A DNA stretch of 18,638 nt from Actinomycetes bacterium (lineage in GTDB: Bacteria; Actinomycetota; Actinomycetes; Nanopelagicales; Nanopelagicaceae). The stretch spans positions 1 to 18,638 of the forward strand of contig BJFZ01000026.1 of the NCBI GenBank assembly GCA_014190175.1, read 5' to 3'. Below the pieces are notes generated by a model. That model worked only from the letters and a program-made list of their open reading frames with translations, did no database searches and was not told the origin of the DNA. A program made the translations under genes and the position numbers. This document shows positions 1 to 7,594 of this stretch, piece after piece. How positions within the stretch are numbered: position 1 is the first letter of the stretch; each line of letters opens with the position of its first letter.

Positions 1-135
1 GCCGATGGATACCCATCACCCCCGCACCAACGCGAAGTCGGTACTGGTTACTTTGATGCGATCTCCACGGCACTTAACCCGGACAGCGCGACATTAGCTT
101 ATTCAGGGTCAACTGAAAACTCACAATTTCACTAA
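1..135 (+). CDS. aceA: Isocitrate lyase, C-terminal end (partial)
   Basis: The reading frame is open from the first base and ends at a TAA at 133-135, giving the last 44 residues of a protein whose start lies outside the window. The segment HQREVGTGYFD followed by a GSTENSQFH ending matches the extreme C-terminus of actinobacterial isocitrate lyases, which typically end GSTEEGQFH. The enzyme splits isocitrate into glyoxylate and succinate in the cytoplasm, the first step of the glyoxylate shunt. Malate synthase follows 30 bases downstream on the same strand, which is the expected partner and strengthens the call. The catalytic residues are upstream and cannot be checked. Confidence 0.9.
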   Translation, partial: ADGYPSPPHQREVGTGYFDAISTALNPDSATLAYSGSTENSQFH

Positions 136-165
136 TTATTTAACTAAAATCATAGGGAGAATTAA

Positions 166-1782
166 ATGTCACACATTGCTATCAAAGGAACAATGCATCC
201 ACGGTTTATCGAAATCCTGACCTCGGACGCACTTGCATTCATCGCAGAATTACATGAACTTTTTGCAGGCACAAGAAGTGACTTGCTTGCTCACAGAATG
301 GTCAATCGCACACACTTTTCAAATGGTCGTCGTCCAATGTTCTTGCAATCTACAAGCCACATCCGTGAGGATGAAAGTTGGTTTGTTGCAGGTCCTGGAC
401 CAGGCCTTGAAGATCGCAGAGTAGAGATAACAGGTCCAACCGATCCGAAAATGGCATGTAATGCAATGAATTCAGGTGCCAAGGTGTGGCTTGCAGATTT
501 AGAGGATGCAACAAGCCCAACATGGGAAAACATCATCGGTGGACAGATCTCTTTGTACGACGCCATCCGCAGACAACTGTCATTTGATTCTGGTGACAAA
601 GTTTATTCAATTACCGCTGAAAATCCACCAACTATTGTCATGCGCCCACGTGGATGGCACATGGTAGAAAAGCATTTGTTGCTTGTAGATGAAGAAGATC
701 GCGCGCGACCAACGACTGCAGGGTTAGTGGACTTTGGTCTGTACTTCTACCACAACGCAAAAGAATTAATTGCCCGAGGTGCTGGTCCATACTTTTACTT
801 AGCCAAGATCGAATCACATGCCGAAGCTGCCTTGTGGAACAACATCTTTACCTACGCAGAAGAGCGGTTAGAGATTCCATTTGGAACTATTCGTGCGACT
901 GTTTTGATTGAAACCATTCCAGCAGCCTTTGAAATGGATGAGATTTTGTGGGAGCTACGCGATCATTGTGCGGGTCTTAATGCCGGTCGATGGGATTACA
1001 TCTTCTCAATTATCAAAAACTTTGCAGGCTCTGGAAGGCAGTTCATAACTCCAGATCGTGCACAGATAACAATGACGGTGCCATTTATGCGGGCATACAC
1101 CGAACTATTAGTCTCAACCTGTCATAAGAGAAAAGCCCATGCGATTGGGGGAATGAGTGCATTTATTCCTAATCGTCGTGACAAAGAGGTAACAGATCGA
1201 GCCCTGGAGGCGGTCAAAACTGACAAAGCTCGCGAAGCTGCCGATGGCTTTGATGGAACGTGGGTAGCTCATCCAGATTTGATTCCAATTGCTCAAGCAG
1301 AATTTGATGCTGTTCTTGGTAAGAAACCAAATCAGGTGGATCGCCTTCGTGACGATGTTCATGTAACACCCGACCAGCTGCTTGATATTCAATCTATTGG
1401 GGGAGATGTAACCGATGCAGGGCTTCGCACAAATGTTGCTGTTGGACTTCGCTACATCGAATCCTGGCTACGTGGCAACGGCGCTGCAGCAATCGATAAC
1501 TTGATGGAAGATGTCGCGACAGCCGAAATTAGTCGATCACAGATTTGGCAATGGATTCGCTATGAAGTCGTGACTAGAGAAGGCACCCACGTTACACATA
1601 GCCTGGTTGAACAGATTATTTTCGATATTCTTCAGGGTATTGAGAGAAACAGTAATGATCGATTTGATGATGCAGTAACTATCTTTCGACAGATTTGTCT
1701 GGATGAAGATCACTTCCCAACCTTCTTGACTCTTTCTGCTTACTCCCAGTTCTTGGTCAGTTCTGGAACTAGTAAGCCGTGA
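166..1782 (+). CDS. aceB: Malate synthase A
   Basis: 538 residues, the normal length for malate synthase A. The enzyme condenses glyoxylate with acetyl-CoA to malate, the second step of the glyoxylate shunt. The family signature is clear at about 265-281 (RDHCAGLNAGRWDYIF). The likely active-site residues are present: arginine in MRPRGWH (about 160), the magnesium ligands Glu249 (LIET) and Asp277 (RWDYIF), and the catalytic-base Asp449 in NLMEDVATAEISR. The ATG at 166 is preceded by AGGGAG at 154-159, well spaced. It lies 30 bases after the isocitrate lyase stop, so the two probably share a transcript. No convincing terminator hairpin follows the stop. Confidence 0.97.
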   Translation: MSHIAIKGTMHPRFIEILTSDALAFIAELHELFAGTRSDLLAHRMVNRTHFSNGRRPMFLQSTSHIREDESWFVAGPGPGLEDRRVEITGPTDPKMACNAMNSGAKVWLADLEDATSPTWENIIGGQISLYDAIRRQLSFDSGDKVYSITAENPPTIVMRPRGWHMVEKHLLLVDEEDRARPTTAGLVDFGLYFYHNAKELIARGAGPYFYLAKIESHAEAALWNNIFTYAEERLEIPFGTIRATVLIETIPAAFEMDEILWELRDHCAGLNAGRWDYIFSIIKNFAGSGRQFITPDRAQITMTVPFMRAYTELLVSTCHKRKAHAIGGMSAFIPNRRDKEVTDRALEAVKTDKAREAADGFDGTWVAHPDLIPIAQAEFDAVLGKKPNQVDRLRDDVHVTPDQLLDIQSIGGDVTDAGLRTNVAVGLRYIESWLRGNGAAAIDNLMEDVATAEISRSQIWQWIRYEVVTREGTHVTHSLVEQIIFDILQGIERNSNDRFDDAVTIFRQICLDEDHFPTFLTLSAYSQFLVSSGTSKP

Positions 1783-1948
1783 TTAATTAAGAGTTAACGG
1801 AAGTAAAGTCTTACGCACTACTAATCACGCACACTACCGCATGTAATAAGCCTAGTAAACGCTCAATTATCGAATTGGGCATCCAAATGACTATCCGCGT
1901 TAGTACTAGCTCTGGCTTATACGGCGACTCTTCTACTTTTGTTGAATT

Positions 1949-2137
1949 ATGCATATAGTTGAGATTGTGAATTTAATTGCAGCAATCGGAGAAAAACCAC
2001 TCGTTCGTCTCGGTTCTACCGTTCCAGCGAATTCTGTGGAAGTTTGGGTTAAGTACGTAAGCAACAACTCGACTGGATCTTATAAAGATGGCATGGCGAT
2101 AGGTATGATCAAGGAGCGATACAGCTGTGTATTTTAA
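1949..2137 (+). pseudogene. Remnant of a PLP-dependent cysteine synthase family gene
   Basis: The 62-residue frame matches only the first fifth of the cysteine synthase / cystathionine beta-synthase family (normally about 300 residues or more). IGEKPLVRLGS corresponds to the family's IGNTPLVRL, and STGSYKDGMAIGMI to NPTGSYKDRMALAMI, including the lysine that would bind pyridoxal phosphate. The frame then stops, just before a new gene at 2156. Substitutions at normally constant positions (Asn-Thr to Glu-Lys; the Arg after Lys-Asp to Gly) also suggest decay. Just past the break another frame reads SDTAVYF, vaguely like the family's next block GDTVVEY, so a frameshift plus deletion is possible. 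The spacer 1783-1948 before it holds nothing else I can recognise. Confidence 0.7.
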
Positions 2138-2155
2138 AATCAGGGTGATGAAATT

Positions 2156-3151
2156 ATGATCAAAGTTGCAATTATTGGCACTGGCGTAATGGGTGCTGGG
2201 CATGCAAGATTTATCAAAAAGCACGTACCTGATGCCACAGTTATTGGACTTTCTGACATAGATCCAAAAAAGATAGATGAATTATCAGCAGAGCTTGGAA
2301 CTGTTCTTTTTTCAACCACTGACCCAGCGGAATTAATGAATGACTCCCGGGTTGATGCCATAGTGGTTGCATCTCCAGATTCTTTACATGTACCACATTT
2401 AAAGTTGGCAATTGCATCGGGAAAACAAATCTTGTGTGAAAAGCCAATTGCTACAACTCTAGAAGACGCACGAACGATTTCAGATGAGATTCGCAACTAC
2501 CAAGAACGAGTTGGTAAGAAGATGATTAATTTTGGCTTTATGCGCCGCTTTGATCCTAGCTATCAAGAAGTGCGCCGTCTTATGGCAACCGGAGATTTTG
2601 GCCCCCCTACATTCTTTAGAACTGTAACCCGAAATGTTGCATCTACTGGGGCAACCACGAATGGGCTATTTACAAATATTGCAATCCATGACTTTGATAT
2701 TTATCGATGGCTATTTAAGGATGAATGGGAATCAATTCAAAGTGTCTATCCAAGGCGCTCATCTCTCTCACCAGATGGATTAGCTGATCCGCTAATAATT
2801 ATCGGCCGCCTTAAAAGCGGTGTAACAATGGTTGGCGATATTGTTGCCTTTAATAATTATGGATTTGATTGTCGAGTTGAAGTTGTCTGTGAAAAAGGTT
2901 CAATTCAAATTGGGACTCATGGGGATGTGATTACTCAAGTGAACGGGGTCGGTGGCGCAACCAAAGGTGGGAAGATGGCTAATAATTGGATGGTTCGTTT
3001 TGAACCTTCCTATATTGAAGAGTTAAAGGCGTGGATCCAAGAGGTAAAAACTGGAATTGTAAATCCAGATCTTGCAACTGTTGAGGATGCACTGATTGCG
3101 AATGAGATGTGTGCACTAGGTATTTCTTCGATTAATCTGCAATTTAAATGA
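2156..3151 (+). CDS. Gfo/Idh/MocA family NAD(P)-dependent dehydrogenase
   Basis: 331 residues, typical of this family, which oxidises sugars, cyclitols or sugar acids such as myo-inositol or glucose derivatives. The N-terminal Rossmann fold carries GTGVMG at 8-13, with Asp34 and Asp36 at the end of the second strand, suggesting NAD preference. The family hallmark CEKP lies at 94-97 (Lys96), and the C-terminal half has the catalytic-type IHDFD at 177-181 after FGFMRRFDPSY. The ATG follows GGGTGATGAAATT, a modest ribosome site. The SDR gene follows 60 bases downstream on the same strand. The substrate cannot be assigned; an inositol 2-dehydrogenase-like role is one option, suggested only by overall resemblance. 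Confidence 0.9.
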   Translation: MIKVAIIGTGVMGAGHARFIKKHVPDATVIGLSDIDPKKIDELSAELGTVLFSTTDPAELMNDSRVDAIVVASPDSLHVPHLKLAIASGKQILCEKPIATTLEDARTISDEIRNYQERVGKKMINFGFMRRFDPSYQEVRRLMATGDFGPPTFFRTVTRNVASTGATTNGLFTNIAIHDFDIYRWLFKDEWESIQSVYPRRSSLSPDGLADPLIIIGRLKSGVTMVGDIVAFNNYGFDCRVEVVCEKGSIQIGTHGDVITQVNGVGGATKGGKMANNWMVRFEPSYIEELKAWIQEVKTGIVNPDLATVEDALIANEMCALGISSINLQFK

Positions 3152-3171
3152 TTATGATTTGAGTCACTAGA

Positions 3172-3196
3172 AAATGGTTGATTTCCACTACCATTT
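3172..3196 (+). repeat. Short inverted repeat between two dehydrogenase genes
   Basis: AAATGGT at 3172-3178 is the exact reverse complement of ACCATTT at 3190-3196, with an 11-base loop. It sits between the Gfo/Idh/MocA gene and the SDR gene. No T-run follows, so it is a poor terminator; it could be an operator or a weak hairpin in the transcript. It does not resemble the LacI-type sites found elsewhere in the window. Confidence 0.3.
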
Positions 3197-3211
3197 GTGG
3201 TTTAGTGCAGC

Positions 3212-3970
3212 ATGATTACTTCTAGGCCCGTGGTCCTCGTAACTGGTAGTGGCGGAGCTTTAGGTTCAGAAATGTCCAAGCAGTTTCTTGCCGATGGATA
3301 TGATGTGGTTATCTCGGATTTGCGCCAAGATGCAGCTCAAGAAGTTGCTCAAGCGTTAGATCCAACAGGAGAAAGAGTTTTTACGGTTGGAATTGATGTA
3401 GGTTCATCTGAGTCAGTAGATCATGGCATTGCCAAGATTATTGAACACTACGGACGGCTAGACGTACTTGTAAATAATGCAGGAAACTTTCGGCAAGGCA
3501 TGTCAGATAGCTACACGGATGAAGATTGGCGATTCATCACGAATGTACACCTTGATGGCGCTTTTCGTTGTTGTCGTGCTGCATACCCTCATTTGAAGAA
3601 ATCGCCTTACCCGACAATTATTTCAATCTCCTCAATTACTGGACGTATTGGCCTTCCAGGTCGCCTTGCTTATTCTGTCTCAAAGGCTGGCCTTGAAGCG
3701 CTAACTCGAGTACTTGCAGTTGAGTGGGCACAAGATCATATTCGTGTTGTTGCCGTCGCGCCTGGTTTTACGAAAACTCAGAACAAAACAATTGTTAATG
3801 GACGTGAAGTTACCCAAGAGGCTTTTGCCCAAGCTGTACCTATGAAGCGTATGGGTGTCCCAGAAGAACAAGCCTCGGTAGTTATTTTCTTAGCCTCCAA
3901 GAAAGCCTCCTATATTAATGGTCAAACAATAGTCGTTGATGGTGGGGCGACCATTGATTTAAGAGTATGA
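3212..3970 (+). CDS. SDR family oxidoreductase
   Basis: 252 residues, classical short-chain dehydrogenase/reductase. The nucleotide-binding motif TGSGGALG is at 11-18 and Asp36 ends the second strand, which favours NAD(H). IDV (61-63) contacts the adenine, NNAG is at 88-91, a catalytic serine lies in ISISSITG, and the YSVSK pair gives Tyr154 and Lys158. The ending GQTIVVDGG is typical of the 3-oxoacyl-reductase or sugar/polyol-dehydrogenase-like branch. The ribosome site is weak; the ATG at 3212 leaves a normal short lead-in to the first strand. It follows the Gfo/Idh/MocA gene and runs convergently into the LacI-type regulator gene. Probably a sugar, polyol or hydroxy-acid dehydrogenase; substrate unknown. 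Confidence 0.92.
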   Translation: MITSRPVVLVTGSGGALGSEMSKQFLADGYDVVISDLRQDAAQEVAQALDPTGERVFTVGIDVGSSESVDHGIAKIIEHYGRLDVLVNNAGNFRQGMSDSYTDEDWRFITNVHLDGAFRCCRAAYPHLKKSPYPTIISISSITGRIGLPGRLAYSVSKAGLEALTRVLAVEWAQDHIRVVAVAPGFTKTQNKTIVNGREVTQEAFAQAVPMKRMGVPEEQASVVIFLASKKASYINGQTIVVDGGATIDLRV

Positions 3971-3971
3971 C

Positions 3972-3995
3972 ACTTTTACACAATTAGTTAAAAGT
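3972..3995. terminator. Possible weak bidirectional hairpin between convergent genes
   Basis: ACTTTTA at 3972-3978 pairs exactly with TAAAAGT at 3989-3995. It lies in the 60-base gap between the convergent SDR gene (stop at 3970) and the regulator gene (stop at 4031). The stem is short and AT-rich, so termination activity is a guess based mainly on position. Confidence 0.35.
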
Positions 3996-4030
3996 AATTA
4001 ATCTACTGATTCGTGTACTTGCTGGTGATT

Positions 4031-5044
4031 TCAAACTACTTGAGAGGTGTCACGCGACTCATAGATTGTCGGCAGAAGAATTGTTTCTGACTTCTGGCCG
4101 GTGAGCATTGAAATCATAAGATTGGCTGCCGTTGAACCAAAATTTTTATAGTCGCGCGATACCGTTGAAATTCGAGGTCGCATAATTTGTAGCCAAGGTA
4201 GGTCATCACATGCAATGAAAGATATGTCTTTACCAGGCGTCAGCCCCATTTCAGTAAGACACTCCAAGGCACCCATGGTGACGTCAATTCCACCAGAAAT
4301 GATTGCGGTCGGCCGATTTTCTTCGGGTAAGTTCATGAGTTTTTTAGTCGCCGCTCTGGCCAATGAAGTTGAAGCGATTCCCGTTATGGGCGTATTTGAT
4401 TCATTCGATATTGAGCTTTCCTTTAACGCATCTAAAAAGCCCCGACAGCGCTCACGGGTAGGCCTGATCTCAGTTGTTCCTGCAATGAGAGCAATATTTC
4501 TGTGACCAAGCTCAATTAGATCTTTTGTGGCCAAATAAACTCCGTTTGCATGGTCAGACAAAACAGTACCTACAGGCAAGTTTGCAAAATCACGATCTAG
4601 GATTACAACGAACCCCTTAAATTTGGATATTGCTTTAATTTTTTCTTCAGATTTATCGGTCGAAGTAGCAAGAAAAATAGCATCTACGTGAATCGAAGCT
4701 AAGCCTGCAAGTTTACTTAAATCTGAGTCTGAATCAATGTCACTATTCATCACCAGTAACGAGTAACCACTCTTATGGAGTACTTCTTCCATACCTTTCA
4801 TCATCTCGGTATAAAAAGAGTTAGAGAGATCTCTGACCACCAAACCAATTATTCGAGAAGTGCCAGTACGCAAACTTTTAGCAGCAGGATTTGGCCTAAA
4901 ATCGAGTTCAGTTACCGCGCCCTGAACGCGTCGAATCATACTTTCACTGGCACTCGGGTGATTGTTGAGTACTCTCGAAACTGATGAGACTGCGACTCCT
5001 GCTTTAATAGCAACATCGCGAATGGTTAACTTCGGTTTGGTCAT
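4031..5044 (-). CDS. LacI family transcriptional regulator
   Basis: 337 residues, the usual length. The N-terminal helix-turn-helix (about 7-27) reads TIRDVAIKAGVAVSSVSRVL, and the hinge FRPNPAAKSLRTG (49-61) carries the leucine (58) that in LacI relatives inserts at the central CG of the operator. A periplasmic-binding-protein-like effector domain fills the rest, starting RIIGLVVRDLSNSFY and containing the late motif FIACDD. It starts 37 bases downstream of the enolase-superfamily gene on the same strand, so it is probably transcribed from the promoter near 6240 and autoregulated by the operator there. Inferred role: sensing the imported sugar or an intermediate and repressing the operons that start near 6206, 6419, 15156 and 15272. 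The ligand is unknown. Confidence 0.95.
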   Translation of the reverse strand: MTKPKLTIRDVAIKAGVAVSSVSRVLNNHPSASESMIRRVQGAVTELDFRPNPAAKSLRTGTSRIIGLVVRDLSNSFYTEMMKGMEEVLHKSGYSLLVMNSDIDSDSDLSKLAGLASIHVDAIFLATSTDKSEEKIKAISKFKGFVVILDRDFANLPVGTVLSDHANGVYLATKDLIELGHRNIALIAGTTEIRPTRERCRGFLDALKESSISNESNTPITGIASTSLARAATKKLMNLPEENRPTAIISGGIDVTMGALECLTEMGLTPGKDISFIACDDLPWLQIMRPRISTVSRDYKNFGSTAANLMISMLTGQKSETILLPTIYESRDTSQVV

Positions 5045-5081
5045 AGAGGTCTAGTCTTCATGTCACGCAGAGTATATCTGA

Positions 5082-6206
5082 CTACTGACGATATCGATTA
5101 ACCACATCTTCACGCACTTCAATTCCTAAACCTGGTTTGTTAATTGGGGGATAGAGCCATCCATTGGTGTGCTCAATTGGATTTTCGACGAGATCATGCT
5201 GCATAGGGTTTACCAGGGGCTTTAGTCCAAATAGTTTGCAAGACGAAGAACTAAAACTCACTGCCAATCCTGCGGCGGTAGCAATGGCTGAGGACCAGGC
5301 GTGTGCGTTGCCTTGCCTTTTGTAATATTCGATACGATTGCAAACTTTCTTAAATCCAGTAATGCCTTCAGCTCGGGCTGGATCAATACCAAAAACATCG
5401 CATGTACCTGTCTGCAAGATGCGCTCGTACCCATCAATGTTCCACTCTTTTTCACCATAAGCAATAAGAGTCTTCGTCTTTGATCGCAAAGTGGCGTAAC
5501 CCTCTGCGTCCCAGGCACCGAGAGGTTCTTCAATCCACTCCAAGTTATACTCGTCGAAAGCCTGTACCCGTTTAACAGCTGTGGCCACATCCCACTTAAT
5601 CGCAATTCCACAGTCAAGCATGATTTTCTTATCCGCGCCTAAGGCTTCTCGCATTGCTTTCATGTACTCCACATCACGATTATGGTTATAACCCAAGTTA
5701 GCATTTCCGCGTTTGCCAAGACCAACTTTCATTCCCTGCATTCCGCTGGACAGCCACTCTTGTGCTTCGTCAGCCATCGCTGGGATTGAATCATGGTGGG
5801 CGTGGGAATCGGCAATCGCTGGTAGGCGTTCATGAACGGCCCCACCCAGGAGTTCAAGAACGCTCTTGCCTAATGCTTTCCCCTTTATGTCCCAAAGAGC
5901 GATGTCGATTGCCGAAATAGCATAAGAAGCGATTCCACCACCGTAGCCATACCACCAAGCCCGATCTTTCATTTGATTCCATAGGGCTTCGGTATTTACA
6001 GGGTCGCTACCAATGAGTAGCTCGCCCATTCCCACGATTATTGCGGCAGTAGAGGCGTTTGCCTCTGAAAACTGCGTGATGGCTTCACCCCAACCAACGA
6101 TTCCCTCATCAGTTGTAATCTTGACAAGGCAGAGGTACCTGATCGCGTTATAGTCATTTGGTTCGGGGTAGGCCACTGGAATGGGCTCAATCTTCACAAT
6201 TTTCAT
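5082..6206 (-). CDS. Enolase superfamily enzyme, mandelate racemase subgroup (sugar acid dehydratase-like)
   Basis: 374 residues with the two-domain enolase-superfamily layout (capping domain about 1-125, barrel after it). Members abstract the proton alpha to a carboxylate; in sugar catabolism they usually dehydrate aldonic or aldaric acids to 2-keto-3-deoxy acids. Likely magnesium ligands are Asp198 (MLDCG), Glu226 (WIEEP) and Glu252 (AYGEKEW), and the His-Asp dyad is Asp275 (GIDPARAEG) with His302 (NAHAWSS). The usual Lys-x-Lys motif is altered: GMKVGLGK gives Lys160 and Gly162, so only the first lysine stands at the expected place. This favours a dehydratase using the His-Asp dyad rather than a racemase (inference). 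AGGGGAT precedes the ATG. It is divergent from the transporter operon and 37 bases upstream of the regulator gene. Confidence 0.88.
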   Translation of the reverse strand: MKIVKIEPIPVAYPEPNDYNAIRYLCLVKITTDEGIVGWGEAITQFSEANASTAAIIVGMGELLIGSDPVNTEALWNQMKDRAWWYGYGGGIASYAISAIDIALWDIKGKALGKSVLELLGGAVHERLPAIADSHAHHDSIPAMADEAQEWLSSGMQGMKVGLGKRGNANLGYNHNRDVEYMKAMREALGADKKIMLDCGIAIKWDVATAVKRVQAFDEYNLEWIEEPLGAWDAEGYATLRSKTKTLIAYGEKEWNIDGYERILQTGTCDVFGIDPARAEGITGFKKVCNRIEYYKRQGNAHAWSSAIATAAGLAVSFSSSSCKLFGLKPLVNPMQHDLVENPIEHTNGWLYPPINKPGLGIEVREDVVNRYRQ

Positions 6207-6221
6207 CTGAATCCCCTAAAA

Positions 6222-6239
6222 TTTGGTAACGATTCGATA
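6222..6239. promoter_or_regulatory. LacI-type operator, site 1
   Basis: TTTGGTAACGATTCGATA, with a central CG at 6230-6231 as in LacI-family operators. It differs at only two positions (2 and 6) from site 2 at 6385-6402. It is imperfectly palindromic (5 of 9 half-site pairs). It overlaps the -10 and probable start point of the leftward promoter of the enolase-superfamily/regulator operon, a good position for repression. Confidence 0.6.
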
Positions 6240-6268
6240 TCGTAGCAGGATTCACCATTTCGATGCAA
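6239..6268 (-). promoter_or_regulatory. Promoter of the enolase-superfamily/LacI operon
   Basis: Reading leftward, TTGCAT (6268-6263) is followed after 18 bases by TACGAT (6244-6239), which is preceded by TGC and so forms an extended -10. The start codon is at 6206, leaving a leader of about 25 bases. Operator site 1 overlaps the -10. Motif match only; no transcript data. Confidence 0.5.
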
Positions 6269-6342
6269 GGCCCAATTTTGGTGGAGAATTGATCACCATT
6301 TGAGCGCAAATAAAAAAAAAATTAACCACCCCCTACGGGCTA

Positions 6343-6371
6343 TTGACATAGTGTCTGGCTGGTAATTAAAT
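6343..6371 (+). promoter_or_regulatory. Promoter of the sugar transporter operon
   Basis: A perfect TTGACA -35 at 6343-6348 is followed after 17 bases by TTAAAT (6366-6371), which matches four of six -10 bases. Transcription would begin near 6378, just before operator site 2, so a bound repressor would block initiation or escape. The start codon is at 6419. Confidence 0.55.
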
Positions 6372-6384
6372 AAGTACAGTTTCC

Positions 6385-6402
6385 TATGGAAACGATTCGA
6401 TA
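6385..6402. promoter_or_regulatory. LacI-type operator, site 2 (most symmetric copy)
   Basis: TATGGAAACGATTCGATA has a central CG at 6393-6394, and seven of the nine half-site positions pair, the typical form of a LacI-family operator. It lies just downstream of the predicted transporter start point and ends four bases before the ribosome site AGGAGG (6406-6411). Its left half TATGGAAACGAT recurs exactly at 15208-15197 on the other strand. Confidence 0.7.
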
Positions 6403-6418
6403 ACTAGGAGGAGGAAGT

Positions 6419-7465
6419 GTGAAGAAAAAGACTAATAAGTTGGCCGTACTCGTGGCGATGGCCCTCGTTTCTTTGGGTTTAACCACTACCGGCAGCAGTG
6501 TGGCGCAAGGAGCCGGCGTTGTAATTGGTTACAGCGCACCATCGCTCGCTGATGCTGGACAACAAATCATTCTTGCAGGTGTTCAAACTTGGACGAAGAA
6601 GCAAGGCTGGGAGTTAGTTGAGAAGAATGCGAATGGCGTTGCAAAGGATCAGGCAACTCAAATTGAAGCACTTGTCGCACAAAAAGTCAGTGCGATTGTG
6701 ATGGTTCCTGTTGACGCTGCGGCGATTTGCCCAACTGTTGCTAAAGCAGCAGCGGCAGGAATTCCAATCTTCTCAATCGATAGATTGCCAGATGGTTGTG
6801 CGGTTGGCGCGACAGTTCAGGCTAACAACTACTTAGCTGGACAAGATTCCGGAAAGGCCATGGTGAAACTTCTTACCAAGAAGTACGGCAAGGCAAAGGG
6901 AACCGTTCTAGAAATTCAAGGTGATATGTCAAGCATTACTGCACAAGACCGTGGAAATGGTTTTGATGACGTCATCAAGAAGTATCCAAATATCAAGTTA
7001 ATCAAGAAGCCAACAAAGTGGTCAGCCGATGAATTCTCAAAGGCAACACGCGACGTTGCATCTACTAAGGCAATTGATGGCATTTACATGCACTCAGATT
7101 GCGTAGGCTCAGTTGTAGTTACAGCTGCGCTTAAGCAGATCAACAAGCTTTACAAGCGTGGAAATGCAAAACACATATTCCTTGCAGGAGTAGATGGTTG
7201 CAAAGACACTATGAAGGTTTTCCGCGATGGTTATTTTGATGCAACATCAAGCCAGCCACTACCTGATTTCGGTGTCATAAATGTCTTGATTAAGAAAGTA
7301 CTTGCTGGAGAAGCTATCTCCCTCGGTAAATTCGCAGAGACAGGAGCTTCAGGACCAATTGTTGGAGCTATCGTCAAGGCAGCAGCTGGCCCATTGCTAC
7401 AGTTGGCGACAATTCCAGTAACACCTGAAAATGTCGACAACCCAGCGTTGTGGGGAAATGCTTAG
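6419..7465 (+). CDS. Sugar ABC transporter substrate-binding protein (CUT2/RbsB-like)
   Basis: 348 residues, the extracellular sugar-binding component of a ribose/xylose-type importer. The N-terminus is a signal peptide: lysines at 2-4 and 7, a hydrophobic core about 8-22, and a probable cleavage after SVA (27-29). There is no cysteine near the cleavage site, so it does not look like a lipoprotein. The mature part has the periplasmic-binding-protein-type-1 fold: GYSAPSLADAGQQIILAGVQ, IEALVAQKVSAIVMVPVDAAA (about 82-102) and GIPIFSIDR. Four cysteines (104, 127, 228, 261) could form disulfides outside the cell. The start is GTG at 6419, supported by AGGAGGAGG at 6406-6414. First gene of the transporter operon; ligand unknown. 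Confidence 0.93.
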   Translation: MKKKTNKLAVLVAMALVSLGLTTTGSSVAQGAGVVIGYSAPSLADAGQQIILAGVQTWTKKQGWELVEKNANGVAKDQATQIEALVAQKVSAIVMVPVDAAAICPTVAKAAAAGIPIFSIDRLPDGCAVGATVQANNYLAGQDSGKAMVKLLTKKYGKAKGTVLEIQGDMSSITAQDRGNGFDDVIKKYPNIKLIKKPTKWSADEFSKATRDVASTKAIDGIYMHSDCVGSVVVTAALKQINKLYKRGNAKHIFLAGVDGCKDTMKVFRDGYFDATSSQPLPDFGVINVLIKKVLAGEAISLGKFAETGASGPIVGAIVKAAAGPLLQLATIPVTPENVDNPALWGNA

Positions 7466-7480
7466 TCCGTTAGGTTAAAT

Positions 7481-7530
7481 ATTCTCTAGAGAGAGAGATC
7501 AGAAATAGGGGCGCTCTCTCTCTAGAGAAT
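7481..7530 (+). terminator. 17-bp perfect hairpin between binding-protein and ATPase genes
   Basis: The arm at 7481-7497 (ATTCTCTAGAGAGAGAG) is the exact reverse complement of 7514-7530, with a 16-base loop. It starts 15 bases after the binding-protein stop; TAACTCTTTTGAT follows, only a weak T-tract. Such stem-loops after binding-protein genes often protect the upstream message or partly stop transcription, giving more binding protein than membrane parts. That role is inferred from position; the structure is seen directly. Confidence 0.75.
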
Positions 7531-7594
7531 TAACTCTTTTGATCGTAAAGTTGAGGCAGTCTTTTAGTAATCAAAGTTCGGAAAAGGATTCGTC

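Noticed and set aside
1863..1877. Hairpin terminator after malate synthase (CAATT/AATTG)
   Set aside because: Five AT-rich base pairs with no T-run, 80 bases past the stop; too weak to call.
1868..1885. Possible fourth LacI-type operator (TATCGAAT half-site) upstream of the Gfo/Idh/MocA gene
   Set aside because: Only one half matches (10 of 18 positions), and it lies almost 300 bases before the gene; an eight-base match of this kind is expected by chance.
1887..1958. 23-codon frame in the spacer after malate synthase
   Set aside because: No ribosome site and no recognisable sequence; expected by chance in a 370-base spacer.
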